Assembly (NCBI GenBank): GCA_018269075.1
Contig: JAFDVJ010000002.1
Location: forward strand, 1 to 45,938
Reading direction: 5' to 3'
DNA: 45,938 nt
Origin: Acidobacteriota bacterium
Lineage (GTDB): Bacteria > Acidobacteriota > Blastocatellia > Pyrinomonadales > Pyrinomonadaceae
The translations under genes and the position numbers were made by a program. The notes below the pieces were generated by a model. It was not told the origin of the DNA. It saw nothing but the letters and a program-made list of their open reading frames with translations, and made no database searches. Positions 1 through 9,122 of the stretch are shown here, one piece after another. How positions within the stretch are numbered: position 1 is the first letter of the stretch; each line of letters starts with the position of its first letter.

Positions 1-249
1 ATGAAGATGTTCCTGACGCGGATCGGGTTCGGCTCGAAGGTCGTCGTCACCGGCGACATCACGCAGATCGACCTGCCGCGCGGGCAGACGAGCGGCCTCA
101 AGGAAGCCGAACGGGTCCTCAAAAACATTCCCGAGATCGAGTTCGTCTACTTCAGCAAAAAAGACGTCGTCCGCCACCGGCTCGTCCAGCTGATCGTCGA
201 AGCCTACGAGGAAAGCGCCGAAAAAGACGGCAAAAAGGATGAAAATTGA
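1..249 (+). CDS. phoH: PhoH-like ATPase, C-terminal fragment (5' end outside window)
   Basis: This is the last 82 residues of a PhoH/YbeZ-family P-loop ATPase, an RNA-associated protein usually encoded next to ybeY. The visible part has the family's [13 protein letters not shown] stretch (Walker B/sensor region, about residues 14-26), then the conserved GL..A..VL segment and the VVRH.LV..I..AYE helix that ends the domain. The Met at position 1 is internal; the Walker A motif and true start lie upstream of the window. The reading frame ends in TGA at 247-249 and overlaps the next gene by 11 bases, which implies co-transcription with the YcxB-like gene and ybeY. Confidence 0.9.
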   Translation: MKMFLTRIGFGSKVVVTGDITQIDLPRGQTSGLKEAERVLKNIPEIEFVYFSKKDVVRHRLVQLIVEAYEESAEKDGKKDEN

Positions 250-775
250 TTTCGAGACCGATTACCGCGACTACGCCGAGGCCTACTGGGTCGGCTCGGG
301 CGCGCGGGAATCCGCCCGAAACCAAAAGTTCAATTTCCTGATTCTTTACGCGATCGTCGCCGCGCTGGCGAGCATTCCGGTCCTGTTTTTCGCCCCGCAG
401 ATCGGCTTCGGCCTCGTTCAATTCGTGATTATTTTTCTGGTCTGCCTCTATTTCTTCAGACCGTCGTCGCGGTCGTTTTACGAAAAGATGTACCGCCAGA
501 TTTACGGCCCGCAACCCTTCCGGCTGGAAATCGCGCTCGACGACGAGGGCGTTTTTCTCGACGACGGACGGTCGAGATCGACGATTTCCTGGCCCCGGGT
601 CAAAAAAATAAGCGAGACCGATGATTTTTTTTATCTGAATTTTTTCAACAATTCCGGCGTGAAAGTCCCGAAACGGGCGTTCGACGGCCATTCGCGGATC
701 GGCGAGTTCAAGGCCTTCGCGCTGGCGCGGATTGCGGCCGGGGAAAAATCGATCGATGGTCGAAATAGTCAATAA
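239..775 (+). CDS. YcxB-like membrane protein
   Basis: This 178-aa protein has two adjacent hydrophobic segments (about residues 31-49 and 55-72) followed by a soluble C-terminal domain. The pattern of basic residues, aromatic [11 protein letters not shown], then a beta-rich part with [11 protein letters not shown] and a DDFFYLNF strand resembles YcxB-like (PH-like) domains, whose function is not established. The start at 239 overlaps the end of phoH by 11 bases and the 3' end overlaps the ybeY start by 20 bases, so the three genes look translationally coupled. The family call rests on pattern resemblance; a role in RNA maturation would be guesswork from position. Confidence 0.7.
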   Translation: MKIDFETDYRDYAEAYWVGSGARESARNQKFNFLILYAIVAALASIPVLFFAPQIGFGLVQFVIIFLVCLYFFRPSSRSFYEKMYRQIYGPQPFRLEIALDDEGVFLDDGRSRSTISWPRVKKISETDDFFYLNFFNNSGVKVPKRAFDGHSRIGEFKAFALARIAAGEKSIDGRNSQ

Positions 776-1187
776 CCAGCGCAAAATCAAAATCGACGCG
801 CAAATTTTTCGCGAGTTCGCCGAACAGGCGGCCGCGCTGATCGAGGAAACCGGCGGCCGGGCGTTCGTCGTCGCCTTCGTTTCCGACGCCCGAATGCGCG
901 TGCTCAACCGCGATTTTCGCGGCAAAAACGCGACGACCGACGTTTTGTCCTTCCCCTTCGAGCCGGACGAATTCGAACCGGCCGGCGATTTTCTCGGCGA
1001 CATCGTCATCTCGACGGAACAGGCGCGCCGGCAGGCGGCCGAAAACGGTCTCGGCCTCGAAACCGAAATCCGGCAGCTGATCCTCCACGGCATTCTGCAT
1101 TTGTGCGGCTACGATCACGAAACCGACAACGGCGAGATGAACCGCCGCGAGCTGGAGCTGCGGCAGCGACTCGCCATCGATCAGTAA
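756..1187 (+). CDS. ybeY: Endoribonuclease YbeY
   Basis: YbeY is a zinc-dependent endoribonuclease for 16S rRNA 3'-end maturation and ribosome quality control. The 143-aa product has the signature H3 metal motif HGILHLCGYDH with His111, His115 and His121, plus the upstream NRDFRGKNATTDVLSFPF segment (about residues 51-68) typical of the family. I chose ATG 756 rather than the upstream in-frame TTG at 732, because the extra eight residues are not family-like. It overlaps the upstream membrane-protein gene and is in the usual phoH-ybeY order. The 3' end overlaps the convergent gene at 1181 by 7 bases. Confidence 0.93.
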   Translation: MVEIVNNQRKIKIDAQIFREFAEQAAALIEETGGRAFVVAFVSDARMRVLNRDFRGKNATTDVLSFPFEPDEFEPAGDFLGDIVISTEQARRQAAENGLGLETEIRQLILHGILHLCGYDHETDNGEMNRRELELRQRLAIDQ

Positions 1188-1756
1188 TCGAGCGAATTCC
1201 GAAAGATCGTCATCAGTTTGCGTTCGTCCGCCAGAACCTGCCGGACGACGGCCGCCGAACGGCCCGTCGGCGCGACGCTTTTTTCGTTTTCGATGATCTT
1301 GAAAGCCTTTTCCGCCGCCAGATAAATCCGCCGTTCGACCAGCGTCTCGTCCTCGTATTTTTTGCTGAAGAAAAAGATCAGCCGCTGATTTTCGTCGAAC
1401 AGATATTCGTAATTTTCGTGGCGGTCGGATCGGCTGATTTCGATCTCGATCTTGAGCAGCCGGTCCGGATACGGATTTTTTTCGCGGTCGCCGTAGGTGT
1501 AGTAAAATCTGACCACCGGCCGGTAAATGCCGACCGCCGGAAACTGGCCGTTGTTTTTGTTGACGACCGTCTCGATCAGATAGGTCGTCGAATATTCGCC
1601 CTCGTCCGTGCATTCGGCCACTTTTCGATTGACCTCGTCGTAAATTTTCCGGATCTGCTCGATTTTCTTTTCCGTCTGCCCGGCGACCGCCGAAACGCCG
1701 GCCAGCCAAAGCCCCAGAACCACGAACACCGTCGATTTTTTCATCATTTCGCGCAT
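1181..1756 (-). CDS. Hypothetical secreted protein
   Basis: I do not recognise the family. The protein starts with a short basic stretch and a hydrophobic signal peptide (KKSTVFVVLGLWLAGVSAVAG), with cleavage likely after the AVAG region, so it is probably periplasmic. The mature part is about 165 residues with many charged residues and alternating beta-like segments (PVVRFYYTYGD, LLKIEIEIS, ENYEYLFDENQRLIFFFSKKY). The start at 1756 is chosen because GGGAG lies seven to eight bases upstream; Met codons at 1747 and 1744 are alternatives. The gene is convergent with ybeY and divergent from zwf. Confidence 0.7.
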   Translation of the reverse strand: MREMMKKSTVFVVLGLWLAGVSAVAGQTEKKIEQIRKIYDEVNRKVAECTDEGEYSTTYLIETVVNKNNGQFPAVGIYRPVVRFYYTYGDREKNPYPDRLLKIEIEISRSDRHENYEYLFDENQRLIFFFSKKYEDETLVERRIYLAAEKAFKIIENEKSVAPTGRSAAVVRQVLADERKLMTIFRNSLDY

Positions 1757-1856
1757 CTCAAACACTCCCAAAAGGTTATCCCCCAACCAATGAACCGTTT
1801 CCCCCGCTCATTCTTGCAGCAAACGTCCCAAAATATCAAATTCCCCGCACCGGGAA

Positions 1857-1891
1857 AAAATCCGAAATCCGAAATCCGAAATCCGCAATCG
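1857..1891. repeat. Heptamer array, unit AATCCGA (GGATTTC family)
   Basis: About 4.5 tandem copies of a 7-bp unit lie in the divergent gap between the secreted hypothetical gene and zwf, ending about 27 bases before the zwf start. The last copy has drifted to AATCCGC. This is the first of several copies of the same family in the window. Confidence 0.9.
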
Positions 1892-1917
1892 TTTTGTGTT
1901 AGTCTAAAATCAAATCT

Positions 1918-3423
1918 ATGAACGGCAAAAACCATCAGGCGGACGCCTGCACGATGATCATTTTCGGCGCGACCGGCGATTTGACCAAGCGCAAGCTCTT
2001 TCCGGCGCTCTACAATCTGGCGAAAGACCAATTTCTGCCCGACAGCTTTGCGATCGTCGGCGTCGGGCGGCAGGAGATGACGAGCGAGGATTTTCGGAGC
2101 CAGATGCGCGGCAATCTGGCCGAGTTCGTCGGCAAGGACGTCGACGAATCGCTGATCGACTGGTTTGCGGAGCGGACGCATTACACGGGCGGCGACTTCG
2201 CGGCGAAAAAAACGTTTTCCGAGCTCAAAAAACTGCTCAAGGAGCTCGATAAAAAATTCGACATTCCGGAAAACTATTTCTTTTATCTGGCGACGCCGCC
2301 CGCTTTGTTCGGCCTCGTCACCGAAAAGGTCGCCGAGCTGGGTTTGACCGCCGAGACCGAAGGCTGGCGGCGGTTCATCTACGAAAAGCCGTTCGGCCGC
2401 GATCTCGAATCGGCGCGCGCGCTCAACGCCGAGCTCAAAAGTTTGCTGAACGAATCGCAGATCTACCGGATCGATCATTATCTCGGCAAGGAAACCGTCC
2501 AGAACATTTTGGTTTTCCGGTTCGGCAACTCGATCTTCGAGCCGATCTGGAACCGCAACTACATCGACCACGTCCAGATCACGGTCGCCGAAAAGCTCGG
2601 CGTCGAGCAGCGCGGCGGTTATTACGACACGGCCGGCGCTTTGCGCGATATGATCCCCAACCACATCTTCCAGCTCGTCACGCTGACCGCGATGGAGCCG
2701 CCGATCTCGTTCGAGGCGAACGCCGTGCGCGACGAGCAGGCCAAGATCCTCTGCGCGATCCAGCCGTTTTCGCCCGAAGACGTTCTCCATAAAGCCGTTC
2801 GCGGCCAGTACGGCGACGGCGTCATCGAGGACGCTAAGAAAATCGCCTACCGGAACGAGCCGAACGTCCCGCCGCAGTCGAACACCGAAACGTTCGCCGC
2901 CCTCAAGCTGTCGATCGACAACTGGCGCTGGGCCGGCGTGCCGTTCTACGTCCGCACCGGCAAACGGATGGCGGCCAGACATTCGGAAATCGTCGTCCAG
3001 TTCAAAAAAGCCCCGTTTATGCTTTTTCGCGACACGTCGATCGAAAAGCTGACGACCAACCGGATCACGATCCATATCCAGCCCGACGAGGGCATCACGC
3101 TCCATTTCGGCGCGAAGATTCCCGGCCCGCTCGTCAATATGGGCGCGGTCGATATGGATTTCAACTATCTCGACCATTTCGGCGAACAGGTTTCGACCGG
3201 CTACGAGCGGCTTTTATACGACTGTATGACGGGCGACGCGACGCTCTTTCAGCGCGCCGATATGGTCGAATCCAGCTGGCAGATCGTCTCGCCGGTCCTC
3301 GACGTCTGGCAGGCGATCCCGGCGCGCAGTTTTCCGAACTACCCGGCCGGCAGCTGGGGGCCGGAAGAATCCGACGCGCTGCTCGCCGCCGACGGCCGGA
3401 AATGGAAAAACACGGTCGATTGA
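1918..3423 (+). CDS. zwf: Glucose-6-phosphate 1-dehydrogenase
   Basis: This enzyme oxidises glucose 6-phosphate to 6-phosphogluconolactone with NAD(P)+, the entry step of the oxidative pentose phosphate pathway. At 501 aa it has the family's usual length. The N-terminal Rossmann fingerprint is [10 protein letters not shown] (residues 17-26), followed by EKPFGRDL (156-163), the signature RIDHYLGKE (184-192) and the catalytic His249 in DMIPNH. No strong Shine-Dalgarno precedes ATG 1918. The lactonase for the next step (pgl) is 2 kb downstream on the same strand, but two opposite-strand genes separate them, so they are not one operon. Confidence 0.97.
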   Translation: MNGKNHQADACTMIIFGATGDLTKRKLFPALYNLAKDQFLPDSFAIVGVGRQEMTSEDFRSQMRGNLAEFVGKDVDESLIDWFAERTHYTGGDFAAKKTFSELKKLLKELDKKFDIPENYFFYLATPPALFGLVTEKVAELGLTAETEGWRRFIYEKPFGRDLESARALNAELKSLLNESQIYRIDHYLGKETVQNILVFRFGNSIFEPIWNRNYIDHVQITVAEKLGVEQRGGYYDTAGALRDMIPNHIFQLVTLTAMEPPISFEANAVRDEQAKILCAIQPFSPEDVLHKAVRGQYGDGVIEDAKKIAYRNEPNVPPQSNTETFAALKLSIDNWRWAGVPFYVRTGKRMAARHSEIVVQFKKAPFMLFRDTSIEKLTTNRITIHIQPDEGITLHFGAKIPGPLVNMGAVDMDFNYLDHFGEQVSTGYERLLYDCMTGDATLFQRADMVESSWQIVSPVLDVWQAIPARSFPNYPAGSWGPEESDALLAADGRKWKNTVD

Positions 3424-3480
3424 GCGCCGTGTTTCGCCGATATTTTTGATTGATCGCCGGTTCTTTGACCTGCTTTATTT

Positions 3481-4524
3481 TCAGGCCTTTCGCGCCGGCG
3501 TCCAGTTTCGGTCGGAGCCGAGGTTCGGATCCTCGTTCGGATCGTCGGTCCCGTAAAATCCGCCCTGGCCGTCGGTCCAGACGTACTGGTGGTGGCCGTA
3601 ATCGTAATAATTGTTTCCGTAGGCGCTGTTCGGGTCGTGATAAGCCGTCCGGCCGAGCAGCGGATCGTAGCCTTCGCTTCCCGCGCCGCCGCGGTCCCAG
3701 CGGGCCTCGTTGACGCGGTTCTGATGCTCGATCCCGGCGGCGATGTTCGCGTTCTGCTGATCGCGCCGGTGCTGGTAATAATCGGTCAGCTGGTGCTGAA
3801 ACTGCTCCTGCCGCCGGAGCTCGGCGAAACGTTCCTGCGCGCCCCATTGAAACCGGCTGTTGAGCTGCTGCACGGTCTGCCGGTAGAGATTCGTCCAGTT
3901 CGGATTCGTCCGCAGCGAACCCATAATCCGTAAAAACAAACCGCGGTTCGATTCGAAGTCATCGCTTGCCGTTCGGTAACAGACCAAACGCGAAAAACCC
4001 CAGTTGACCTGCACGCACATCCCGCCGCCCGCGCGCTGTTCGACCTTCAGCCCGCAGAATTCCTCGGTCAGCCGGCGGCCGTTTTCCTCGTACTCGACCC
4101 GGACGACGACCGCTTCGTGCGGCGTCTGCAAAATCTCCGGCGCGTTGAAAAACCGCGCGCCGTCGGGGATCGGGGCCGCGCCGACGATCCGGAAGCCGGC
4201 CCGCCCGCCGCGATATTTGTGGATCACCAGGCGGATCATCGCGTCGGCCGCGCTCATCGGCGGCATATTGATCATCCCGAACTTGTTCTGACCGATCGGC
4301 TCGAAACCGGGATTCGGTTCGAGCCAGTAAAAGGCCTCGGCCGGCAGAAACTCGAAGCATTCCGGCCCGTGCGGATTGAACGCCGCCGCCGAGATCGTCA
4401 CCGGCTGCGCCGTCTGCCGCATATCCCAGACGACCCGGTCGGCGGCCTGCCAGTCGGCCGGATAATCAAACGCCGCCACCGGCAGATTCTGATTTTGTCG
4501 ATCGATGATCTGATGATTGTTCAT
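3481..4524 (-). CDS. Hypothetical protein, QN-rich C-terminus
   Basis: I do not recognise this 347-aa protein. It has no signal peptide or membrane segment. The first 200 residues look globular (YPADWQAADRVVWDMRQTAQPV, FYWLEPNPGFEPIGQNKFGMI). Around residues 215-275 there is a Gln/Arg-rich, probably helical stretch, and the last 70 residues are rich in Gly, Tyr, Asn and Asp (DPNSAYGNNYYDYGHHQYVW), suggesting a flexible tail. It follows a small hydrophobic-protein gene on the same strand across about 150 bases that hold an inverted pair of heptamer arrays, so co-transcription is possible but not certain. Confidence 0.7.
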   Translation of the reverse strand: MNNHQIIDRQNQNLPVAAFDYPADWQAADRVVWDMRQTAQPVTISAAAFNPHGPECFEFLPAEAFYWLEPNPGFEPIGQNKFGMINMPPMSAADAMIRLVIHKYRGGRAGFRIVGAAPIPDGARFFNAPEILQTPHEAVVVRVEYEENGRRLTEEFCGLKVEQRAGGGMCVQVNWGFSRLVCYRTASDDFESNRGLFLRIMGSLRTNPNWTNLYRQTVQQLNSRFQWGAQERFAELRRQEQFQHQLTDYYQHRRDQQNANIAAGIEHQNRVNEARWDRGGAGSEGYDPLLGRTAYHDPNSAYGNNYYDYGHHQYVWTDGQGGFYGTDDPNEDPNLGSDRNWTPARKA

Positions 4525-4536
4525 AAAAAAATTTTT

Positions 4537-4553
4537 GATTTCGGATTTCGGAT
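4537..4553. repeat. Heptamer array, GATTTCG, left arm of inverted pair
   Basis: The sequence GATTTCGGATTTCGGAT sits just upstream of the 3481-4524 gene start. It faces the AATCCGC array at 4644-4673 in opposite orientation, with about 90 bases between them. Confidence 0.8.
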
Positions 4554-4643
4554 CGTCTCACGCCCCCAAAATACGTTGACTTTGACCGTTAAACTGCCCG
4601 GGCACTCACAAATCCCGAAATCAAAGCCCTCTCCCTCTCGACC

Positions 4644-4673
4644 AATCCGCAATCCGCAATCCGCAATCCGCAA
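4644..4673. repeat. Heptamer array, AATCCGC, right arm of inverted pair
   Basis: Four copies of AATCCGC, a one-base variant of the common AATCCGA unit, abut the stop codon (4674-4676) of the minus-strand gene 4674-5186. The array therefore starts immediately 3' of a coding region. Confidence 0.9.
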
Positions 4674-5186
4674 TCAATGGGCTCTCCCGAGGATCGGTTT
4701 GATGCCGAAATTCGAACGGCCGAGCGAATTGCGGGCCATATTGACGAAATCGTTGTGCTCTTTTCGCTTGAGCATCAGATAGACGACATAGGCCACGCAG
4801 CCGAGAATGACGGCAACCGCGATCACCCAGCCGACGGTCGCCATCACGCCGCCGATCGTCATCCCGGCGGCCGGCGCCGTGCCGGTCGCGAGCGCCGTCC
4901 CGCCCGCCGCGAGGCCGGTGCCGACCGCGCCGGTTTCGGCGGCGACGCCGCCCGCTCCGATCACGCCGACCGCCGTGCTCGCTTCGCCCGCCGTGAAGCC
5001 GGCTTCGATCATCGCCGGACCGAGCCGGCTCGTGTTGACCAGATTGGCGAGCTGCGGGTATTTGTTGCCGAGCTCGACCATCTCGCGAAAAATCTTTCCG
5101 GCCTCGGCCAAACGGTTGGCCCGCACCATCAGCAGCCACTGGTTCCGCAGTTTGATAAAAGTTTCGATCGCTAATTTCTCGTCCAT
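4674..5186 (-). CDS. Small membrane protein with Gly/Ala-rich segment
   Basis: This 170-aa protein of no recognised family starts with a charged helical part (about residues 1-50), then a long Gly/Ala/Thr-rich stretch (about 58-115, with repeated GxxxG/AxxxG spacing such as GAGGVAAETGAVGTG) and one clear membrane helix (about 115-136, VGWVIAVAVILGCVAYVVYLML). A basic tail follows. Glycine-zipper stretches like this occur in membrane-inserting proteins, but function is unknown. The start at 5186 is supported by GGGAG eight bases upstream; the open frame extends further but without family-like sequence. Confidence 0.75.
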   Translation of the reverse strand: MDEKLAIETFIKLRNQWLLMVRANRLAEAGKIFREMVELGNKYPQLANLVNTSRLGPAMIEAGFTAGEASTAVGVIGAGGVAAETGAVGTGLAAGGTALATGTAPAAGMTIGGVMATVGWVIAVAVILGCVAYVVYLMLKRKEHNDFVNMARNSLGRSNFGIKPILGRAH

Positions 5187-5305
5187 TTTCTTTGCTCCCT
5201 GTCCAAAAATCAATCGGCTAAATCGCCTCTCAATCAATAGGGCGCGGAAATTTGCGAAAAGAGCCCACGGAAAAATATTTTTTTTTCGGGCCGTCGGAAA
5301 ATGAA

Positions 5306-5343
5306 CCGGGAGCTGAAAAAAATGCGTTTTTTTCAGCTCCCGG
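5306..5343. terminator. Perfect 17-bp hairpin in a divergent gap
   Basis: CCGGGAGCTGAAAAAAA (5306-5322) is followed by a TGCG loop and its exact complement (5327-5343). The shape is that of a bidirectional intrinsic terminator, with the U-run inside the stem. It sits upstream of both flanking genes (minus-strand 4674-5186 and pgl), not after one, so it may instead be a leader structure or a boundary blocking read-through. Confidence 0.6.
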
Positions 5344-5401
5344 ACCGCTCGGTTCACTCCGTCAGGTGCAATGACCGCTTCGAAAATTGTAATATCGGAA
5401 C

Positions 5402-6145
5402 GTGATCGAGATTTTTCAGACCGTCGAGGAGCTCAACCGGTTCGCCGCCGGGCGGTTCGTCGAGATCGGCCGCCGCGCCGTCGAAACGAGCGGCCGCTTC
5501 GCCGTCGCGCTCGCCGGCGGTTCGACGCCGAAAGCGCTCTACCGGCTGCTGACGACCGCCGAGTTTAAGGACCGGCTCAACTGGCCGCGCGTCCGTTTCT
5601 TTTTCGGCGACGAGCGCTTTGTCCCGGCGGATCATCCCGAAAGCAATTTTCGGATGGCCGCCGAAAATCTGTTCCGGCCGCTCGAAATCGCCGGGACCGA
5701 TATTTTTCGCTGGCGGACCGAGCTCGGCGACCCGGATGCGGCCGCCGCCGACTATCGCGAACGGCTCGCCGCGTTTTTCAGGTTGACGGCCGAAAACCCT
5801 TTTCCCCGTTTCGATCTGATCCTGCTCGGGATGGGCGCCGACGGTCACACGGCTTCCCTTTTTCCGTTCACCGAAGCCCTCGGCGAAACCAGTCTGACGG
5901 CCGTCGCCAATCCGGTCGAAAAACTCCGGACCGTCCGGCTGACGACGACCTTTCCGGTGCTCAACAACGCCGCCCACGTGATTTTTCTGGTCGCCGGCGA
6001 AGAAAAGGCCGCCGTCCTCCGCGAAGTCCTCGAAGGCGCACCAGAACCCGCCCGGCTTCCGTCCCAAAACGTCCGCCCGACCGCCGGCGAGCTCCTCTGG
6101 CTGATCGACCGGAACGCCGCCCAAAAGCTGTCCGGGACGGTTTAA
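5402..6145 (+). CDS. pgl: 6-phosphogluconolactonase
   Basis: Pgl hydrolyses 6-phosphogluconolactone, the product of Zwf. The 247-aa protein belongs to the DevB/SOL type of the glucosamine-6-P isomerase fold. It shows LAGGSTPKALYRLL (residues 38-50), FFFGDERFVP (67-76) with ESNFRM, and the diagnostic DLILLGMGADGHTASLFP (138-155). The start is GTG 5402, preceded only by a weak GGAA; no better in-frame start keeps the N-terminus intact. The perfect hairpin at 5306-5343 lies about 60 bases upstream. The convergent FG-GAP gene ends 79 bases beyond the stop. Confidence 0.93.
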   Translation: MIEIFQTVEELNRFAAGRFVEIGRRAVETSGRFAVALAGGSTPKALYRLLTTAEFKDRLNWPRVRFFFGDERFVPADHPESNFRMAAENLFRPLEIAGTDIFRWRTELGDPDAAAADYRERLAAFFRLTAENPFPRFDLILLGMGADGHTASLFPFTEALGETSLTAVANPVEKLRTVRLTTTFPVLNNAAHVIFLVAGEEKAAVLREVLEGAPEPARLPSQNVRPTAGELLWLIDRNAAQKLSGTV

Positions 6146-6223
6146 ACCATCGCCTTTGTTCTTCAAAATAGTAAAGCCGACTCAAACGTCGGAGCGCTTT
6201 GCCGGAAGCGCCGCCCCTCCCTT

Positions 6224-8467
6224 TTACGGGACGAAGGCGTTCGGGACGGGCCGGTCGCCGCTCGCGCCGAATTGCTGGATCGCGACGCCGGCAATCGTCC
6301 GGTTCAGATACCACGTGTTGGTCGACGGCCGGAAAACCGCGCTGTCGAATTTGCCGTCGCCGTCGTAGTCGGCCGGCGCGGGAATGTCGCCCGTCGCGCC
6401 GAAGGGGAACGAGAAGAACGAGTTGTCATCACTGCGCTGGACGAACCACGTGCCGGAAGCCGGGCGAAAAACGGCGATGTCGGCTTTCCCGTCGCCCGTG
6501 TAGTCGCCGGGCACGCATTTGTCGGTCGACGTGCCGAAGCGGTAGACGCGAAACTGGCCGTCGCTCGACCGGAGATACCACCACGAGCCGTCGGACGGGC
6601 GAAAGATCGCCACGTCGGATTTACCGTCGCCGTCGTAATCGGCCGTCACCGGAAGATCGGTCGCCGCACCGAACTGGACGATGCCGGTGCCGCCCGAAGA
6701 CTGGCTGATATACCACGTCGCGTTCGCCGGGCGAAAGACGGCCGGATCGGTCTTGCCGTCGCCGTCGTAATCGGCGGGCGCGGGCACGTCGCCGTTCGCG
6801 CCGAACGGGAAGCTGAAAAACGAACCGTCCTCCGACCGGAGAATGTACCAGCTGCCGTTCGACGGACGAAACAGCGCGACGTCAGATTTGCCGTCGCCGG
6901 TGAAGTCGCCGGGCGCGATCCGGTCGGTGGAAGTGCCGAAGGTCGGGGCGATCGTCGAGCCGTCGAAGCTCCGGTTGATCCACCATTGACCGGAAGCGGG
7001 TCGAAAAACGGAAACATCCGCTTTGCCGTCGCCGTCGAAATCGTAAGGGTTCGCGCCGCCGAGGTTGAAAATGTAGGCCGCGCCCTGCTGATTGTTCGCG
7101 CCGATCGTATCGTCACTCGCGCCGGCGATCAAGGTCTCGCCGGCAATCGCGACGCTGCCGCCGAACTGATCGTTCGCGGTCGCGCTGCCGCCCGTCAATT
7201 TCTGCGTCTGCGTCCAATTGGCGCCGTCGCGTTTGAAGACATAGGCCGCGCCCTGCTGCTGAAAGCCGCCGATCGCCGCGTGGTCAGCCCCGACGACGAT
7301 CGTGTTGGCGGTCGTCGAATTGATCGTCACGCTGCGTCCGAAGAAATCGTTGTCCGCGCCGTCCGCGGCGGTCAGTTTCGCCTGCTGCGACCACGTGCCG
7401 AGCTGCGAGCGGACGAAAACGTAGGCCGAGCCCTGATCGACGTTCCCGGCGACGTCGTCGTTCCACGCGCCGATGACGGCGTAGGTCCCGCCGACCGTCA
7501 AAGACAAGTCGAGGCTGAGGCCGAACCGGTCGCCGGCCGCACCGTCCGATGCCGTCAGTTTGGTCTGCTGCGACCAGACGGTGCCGCTCCGGGTGAAAAC
7601 ATAGACCGAGCCCTGATCGACGTTCGCGCCGATGTCGTCCTGCTGGACACCGACGAGCGCCGTCCCGCTTGAGAGACAGACGCGGAGACCGAAAAAATCC
7701 CCGGTCGCGCCGTCGGCGGCCGTCAGCTTCTGCTGCTCGGTCCACGCATTGCCCGAACGGACGAAGACATAGGCCGCGCCCCGGTCCGTATCCGCGCCGA
7801 TATCGGCGGCCGACGCGCCGGTCAGAACCGTGTCGCCCGAAATCGCGACGCTGTAGCCGAACCGATCAAACGCCGCCCCGTCCGGCGCGGTCAGCTTGTC
7901 CTGCGATAGCCAGCTCGCGCCGCTGCGGACGAAGATATAGATCGCGCCCTGGTCCGGATTTTGGCCGACATCGTCAAACGGCGCGCCGATCGCGATCGTT
8001 TCGCCGGAGATCGCCACCGAGAAACCGAAGTTATCTCCGCCCTGGCCGTCGTTCGCCGTCAATTTCGCCTGCTGCGTCCACGCCGCCCCGGAGCGCACGA
8101 AGACATAGGCCGCGCCCTGATTCTGGTTTGCGCCGATTTGGTTTCTGTCCGCCCCGACGACCGCCGTGTCGCCGGAAATCGCGACCTGAGAACCGAACAG
8201 ATCACCTGCCGCGCCGTCGCCGGCGGTTAATATCTGTCGCTGGACGAAAAGCGAGTCGAAGGCTGGCTGATTCGCGGCGTTTGCATTTTCGACCGCTTTG
8301 GCCAGTGAATCGTAACCGTCCGTCCGTTTCAGATAGTCGATCGCCGCCGCGCCGCGCAGGTCCCCGGGCGCGACCGTTTGCGCGTGCGTCCGCGGATCGC
8401 CGGATAAAAATATGAAAGCCGTTAAAAAAATTGCCGACCATAAAATAAAAACCGATTTTCGTGTCAT
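6224..8467 (-). CDS. Secreted FG-GAP / VCBS-like repeat protein
   Basis: This 747-aa protein has a signal peptide (residues 1-29, ending THAQ). Two repeat blocks follow. Residues about 77-470 hold seven copies of a roughly 56-60-aa unit around KLTA.DGA..D.FG.SVAISGDT..VGA and QGAAYVFVRSG, a FG-GAP beta-propeller pattern. Residues about 480-747 hold six copies of D.DGDGK.D.AVFRP, with DxDGDG-type calcium-binding loops. Such proteins are common exported products in soil Acidobacteriota and are thought to act in adhesion or surface binding; the ligand here is unknown. GGAG lies ten bases before ATG 8467. It follows the 8480-8740 gene by 12 bases and is probably co-transcribed. Confidence 0.9.
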   Translation of the reverse strand: MTRKSVFILWSAIFLTAFIFLSGDPRTHAQTVAPGDLRGAAAIDYLKRTDGYDSLAKAVENANAANQPAFDSLFVQRQILTAGDGAAGDLFGSQVAISGDTAVVGADRNQIGANQNQGAAYVFVRSGAAWTQQAKLTANDGQGGDNFGFSVAISGETIAIGAPFDDVGQNPDQGAIYIFVRSGASWLSQDKLTAPDGAAFDRFGYSVAISGDTVLTGASAADIGADTDRGAAYVFVRSGNAWTEQQKLTAADGATGDFFGLRVCLSSGTALVGVQQDDIGANVDQGSVYVFTRSGTVWSQQTKLTASDGAAGDRFGLSLDLSLTVGGTYAVIGAWNDDVAGNVDQGSAYVFVRSQLGTWSQQAKLTAADGADNDFFGRSVTINSTTANTIVVGADHAAIGGFQQQGAAYVFKRDGANWTQTQKLTGGSATANDQFGGSVAIAGETLIAGASDDTIGANNQQGAAYIFNLGGANPYDFDGDGKADVSVFRPASGQWWINRSFDGSTIAPTFGTSTDRIAPGDFTGDGKSDVALFRPSNGSWYILRSEDGSFFSFPFGANGDVPAPADYDGDGKTDPAVFRPANATWYISQSSGGTGIVQFGAATDLPVTADYDGDGKSDVAIFRPSDGSWWYLRSSDGQFRVYRFGTSTDKCVPGDYTGDGKADIAVFRPASGTWFVQRSDDNSFFSFPFGATGDIPAPADYDGDGKFDSAVFRPSTNTWYLNRTIAGVAIQQFGASGDRPVPNAFVP

Positions 8468-8479
8468 TTACTTTCTCCT

Positions 8480-8740
8480 TTACTCGTTCTCCAACCCTTT
8501 GAGCAGTGAACCGCAGACGAGCGTCGCGCCGCGTTCGCGGCGTGTCAGATGAATCTGGTTCGTCTCGATCCGCCGGTCGACTTCCGCCGGATCGACCCGC
8601 AGGATCGCGGCGGTCTGTGCCGGCGAGAACGCGGTCACCTCTTCGCGGCAGCTTTCGCAATAAGCGGAAACGGACCCGCTTTTCAGGCGGATGACCGTGA
8701 CGCTGTGCGTCTCGATCGTGATCTGTCTTCTTCGGTTCAT
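8480..8740 (-). CDS. Small CxxC protein with possible HTH
   Basis: This 86-aa protein begins MNRRRQITIETHSV, carries a CESC motif near residue 28, and then TAFSPAQTAAILRVDPAEVDRRI, which resembles an excisionase/MerR-like helix-turn-helix, followed by a short beta/helix tail. The resemblance suggests DNA binding but is not proof. The start at 8740 is chosen because GGAGGAAGG lies about eight bases upstream; the open frame extends 20 codons further without support. It lies directly upstream of the FG-GAP gene, so it may be its regulator, or simply be co-expressed with it. Confidence 0.65.
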   Translation of the reverse strand: MNRRRQITIETHSVTVIRLKSGSVSAYCESCREEVTAFSPAQTAAILRVDPAEVDRRIETNQIHLTRRERGATLVCGSLLKGLENE

Positions 8741-9122
8741 TCGATTTTTCCTTCCTCCAGTCGCCGGTTTCCGGTAAAATCCGGAATTTAAAGGCGACAA
8801 TTAGTTTTTTGCGAGTTTCCCCCGAAATCCTGCTAAAAGTCCTTAAAACCGAGGCTAAAAATTCCTAAATATTCCTAAATCGTGATGGCGGAGTCTTCGA
8901 AATCGACTTTTTCCCCCGGAAAATCGGAGCTTTCGGGGGCACGACCCCGGTTTTTCAGGAACGGCCAATTACCAATTCAATCCTTCATCGCATTGCTGCG
9001 CCCCGGCGGGTAAATCGGATCTCATTATTTTTTCCCGGTCAGGCCGACCTTTTTTCCGAAAAGTTTACGCGTTTATGTTTGGGGGAAATTCGACGACCGG
9101 ATTTTCCCGACCCGGATTTTTT
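8741..9122. other. Divergent intergenic region, 382 bp
   Basis: This region separates the minus-strand small CxxC gene from vgrG. It holds a direct repeat ATTCCTAAAT (two copies near 8861-8880) and an imperfect hairpin CCCCCGGAAA / TTTCGGGGG at 8913-8939. Both promoters should lie here, but I see no convincing -35/-10 pair and no clear sigma-54 site. Confidence 0.5.
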
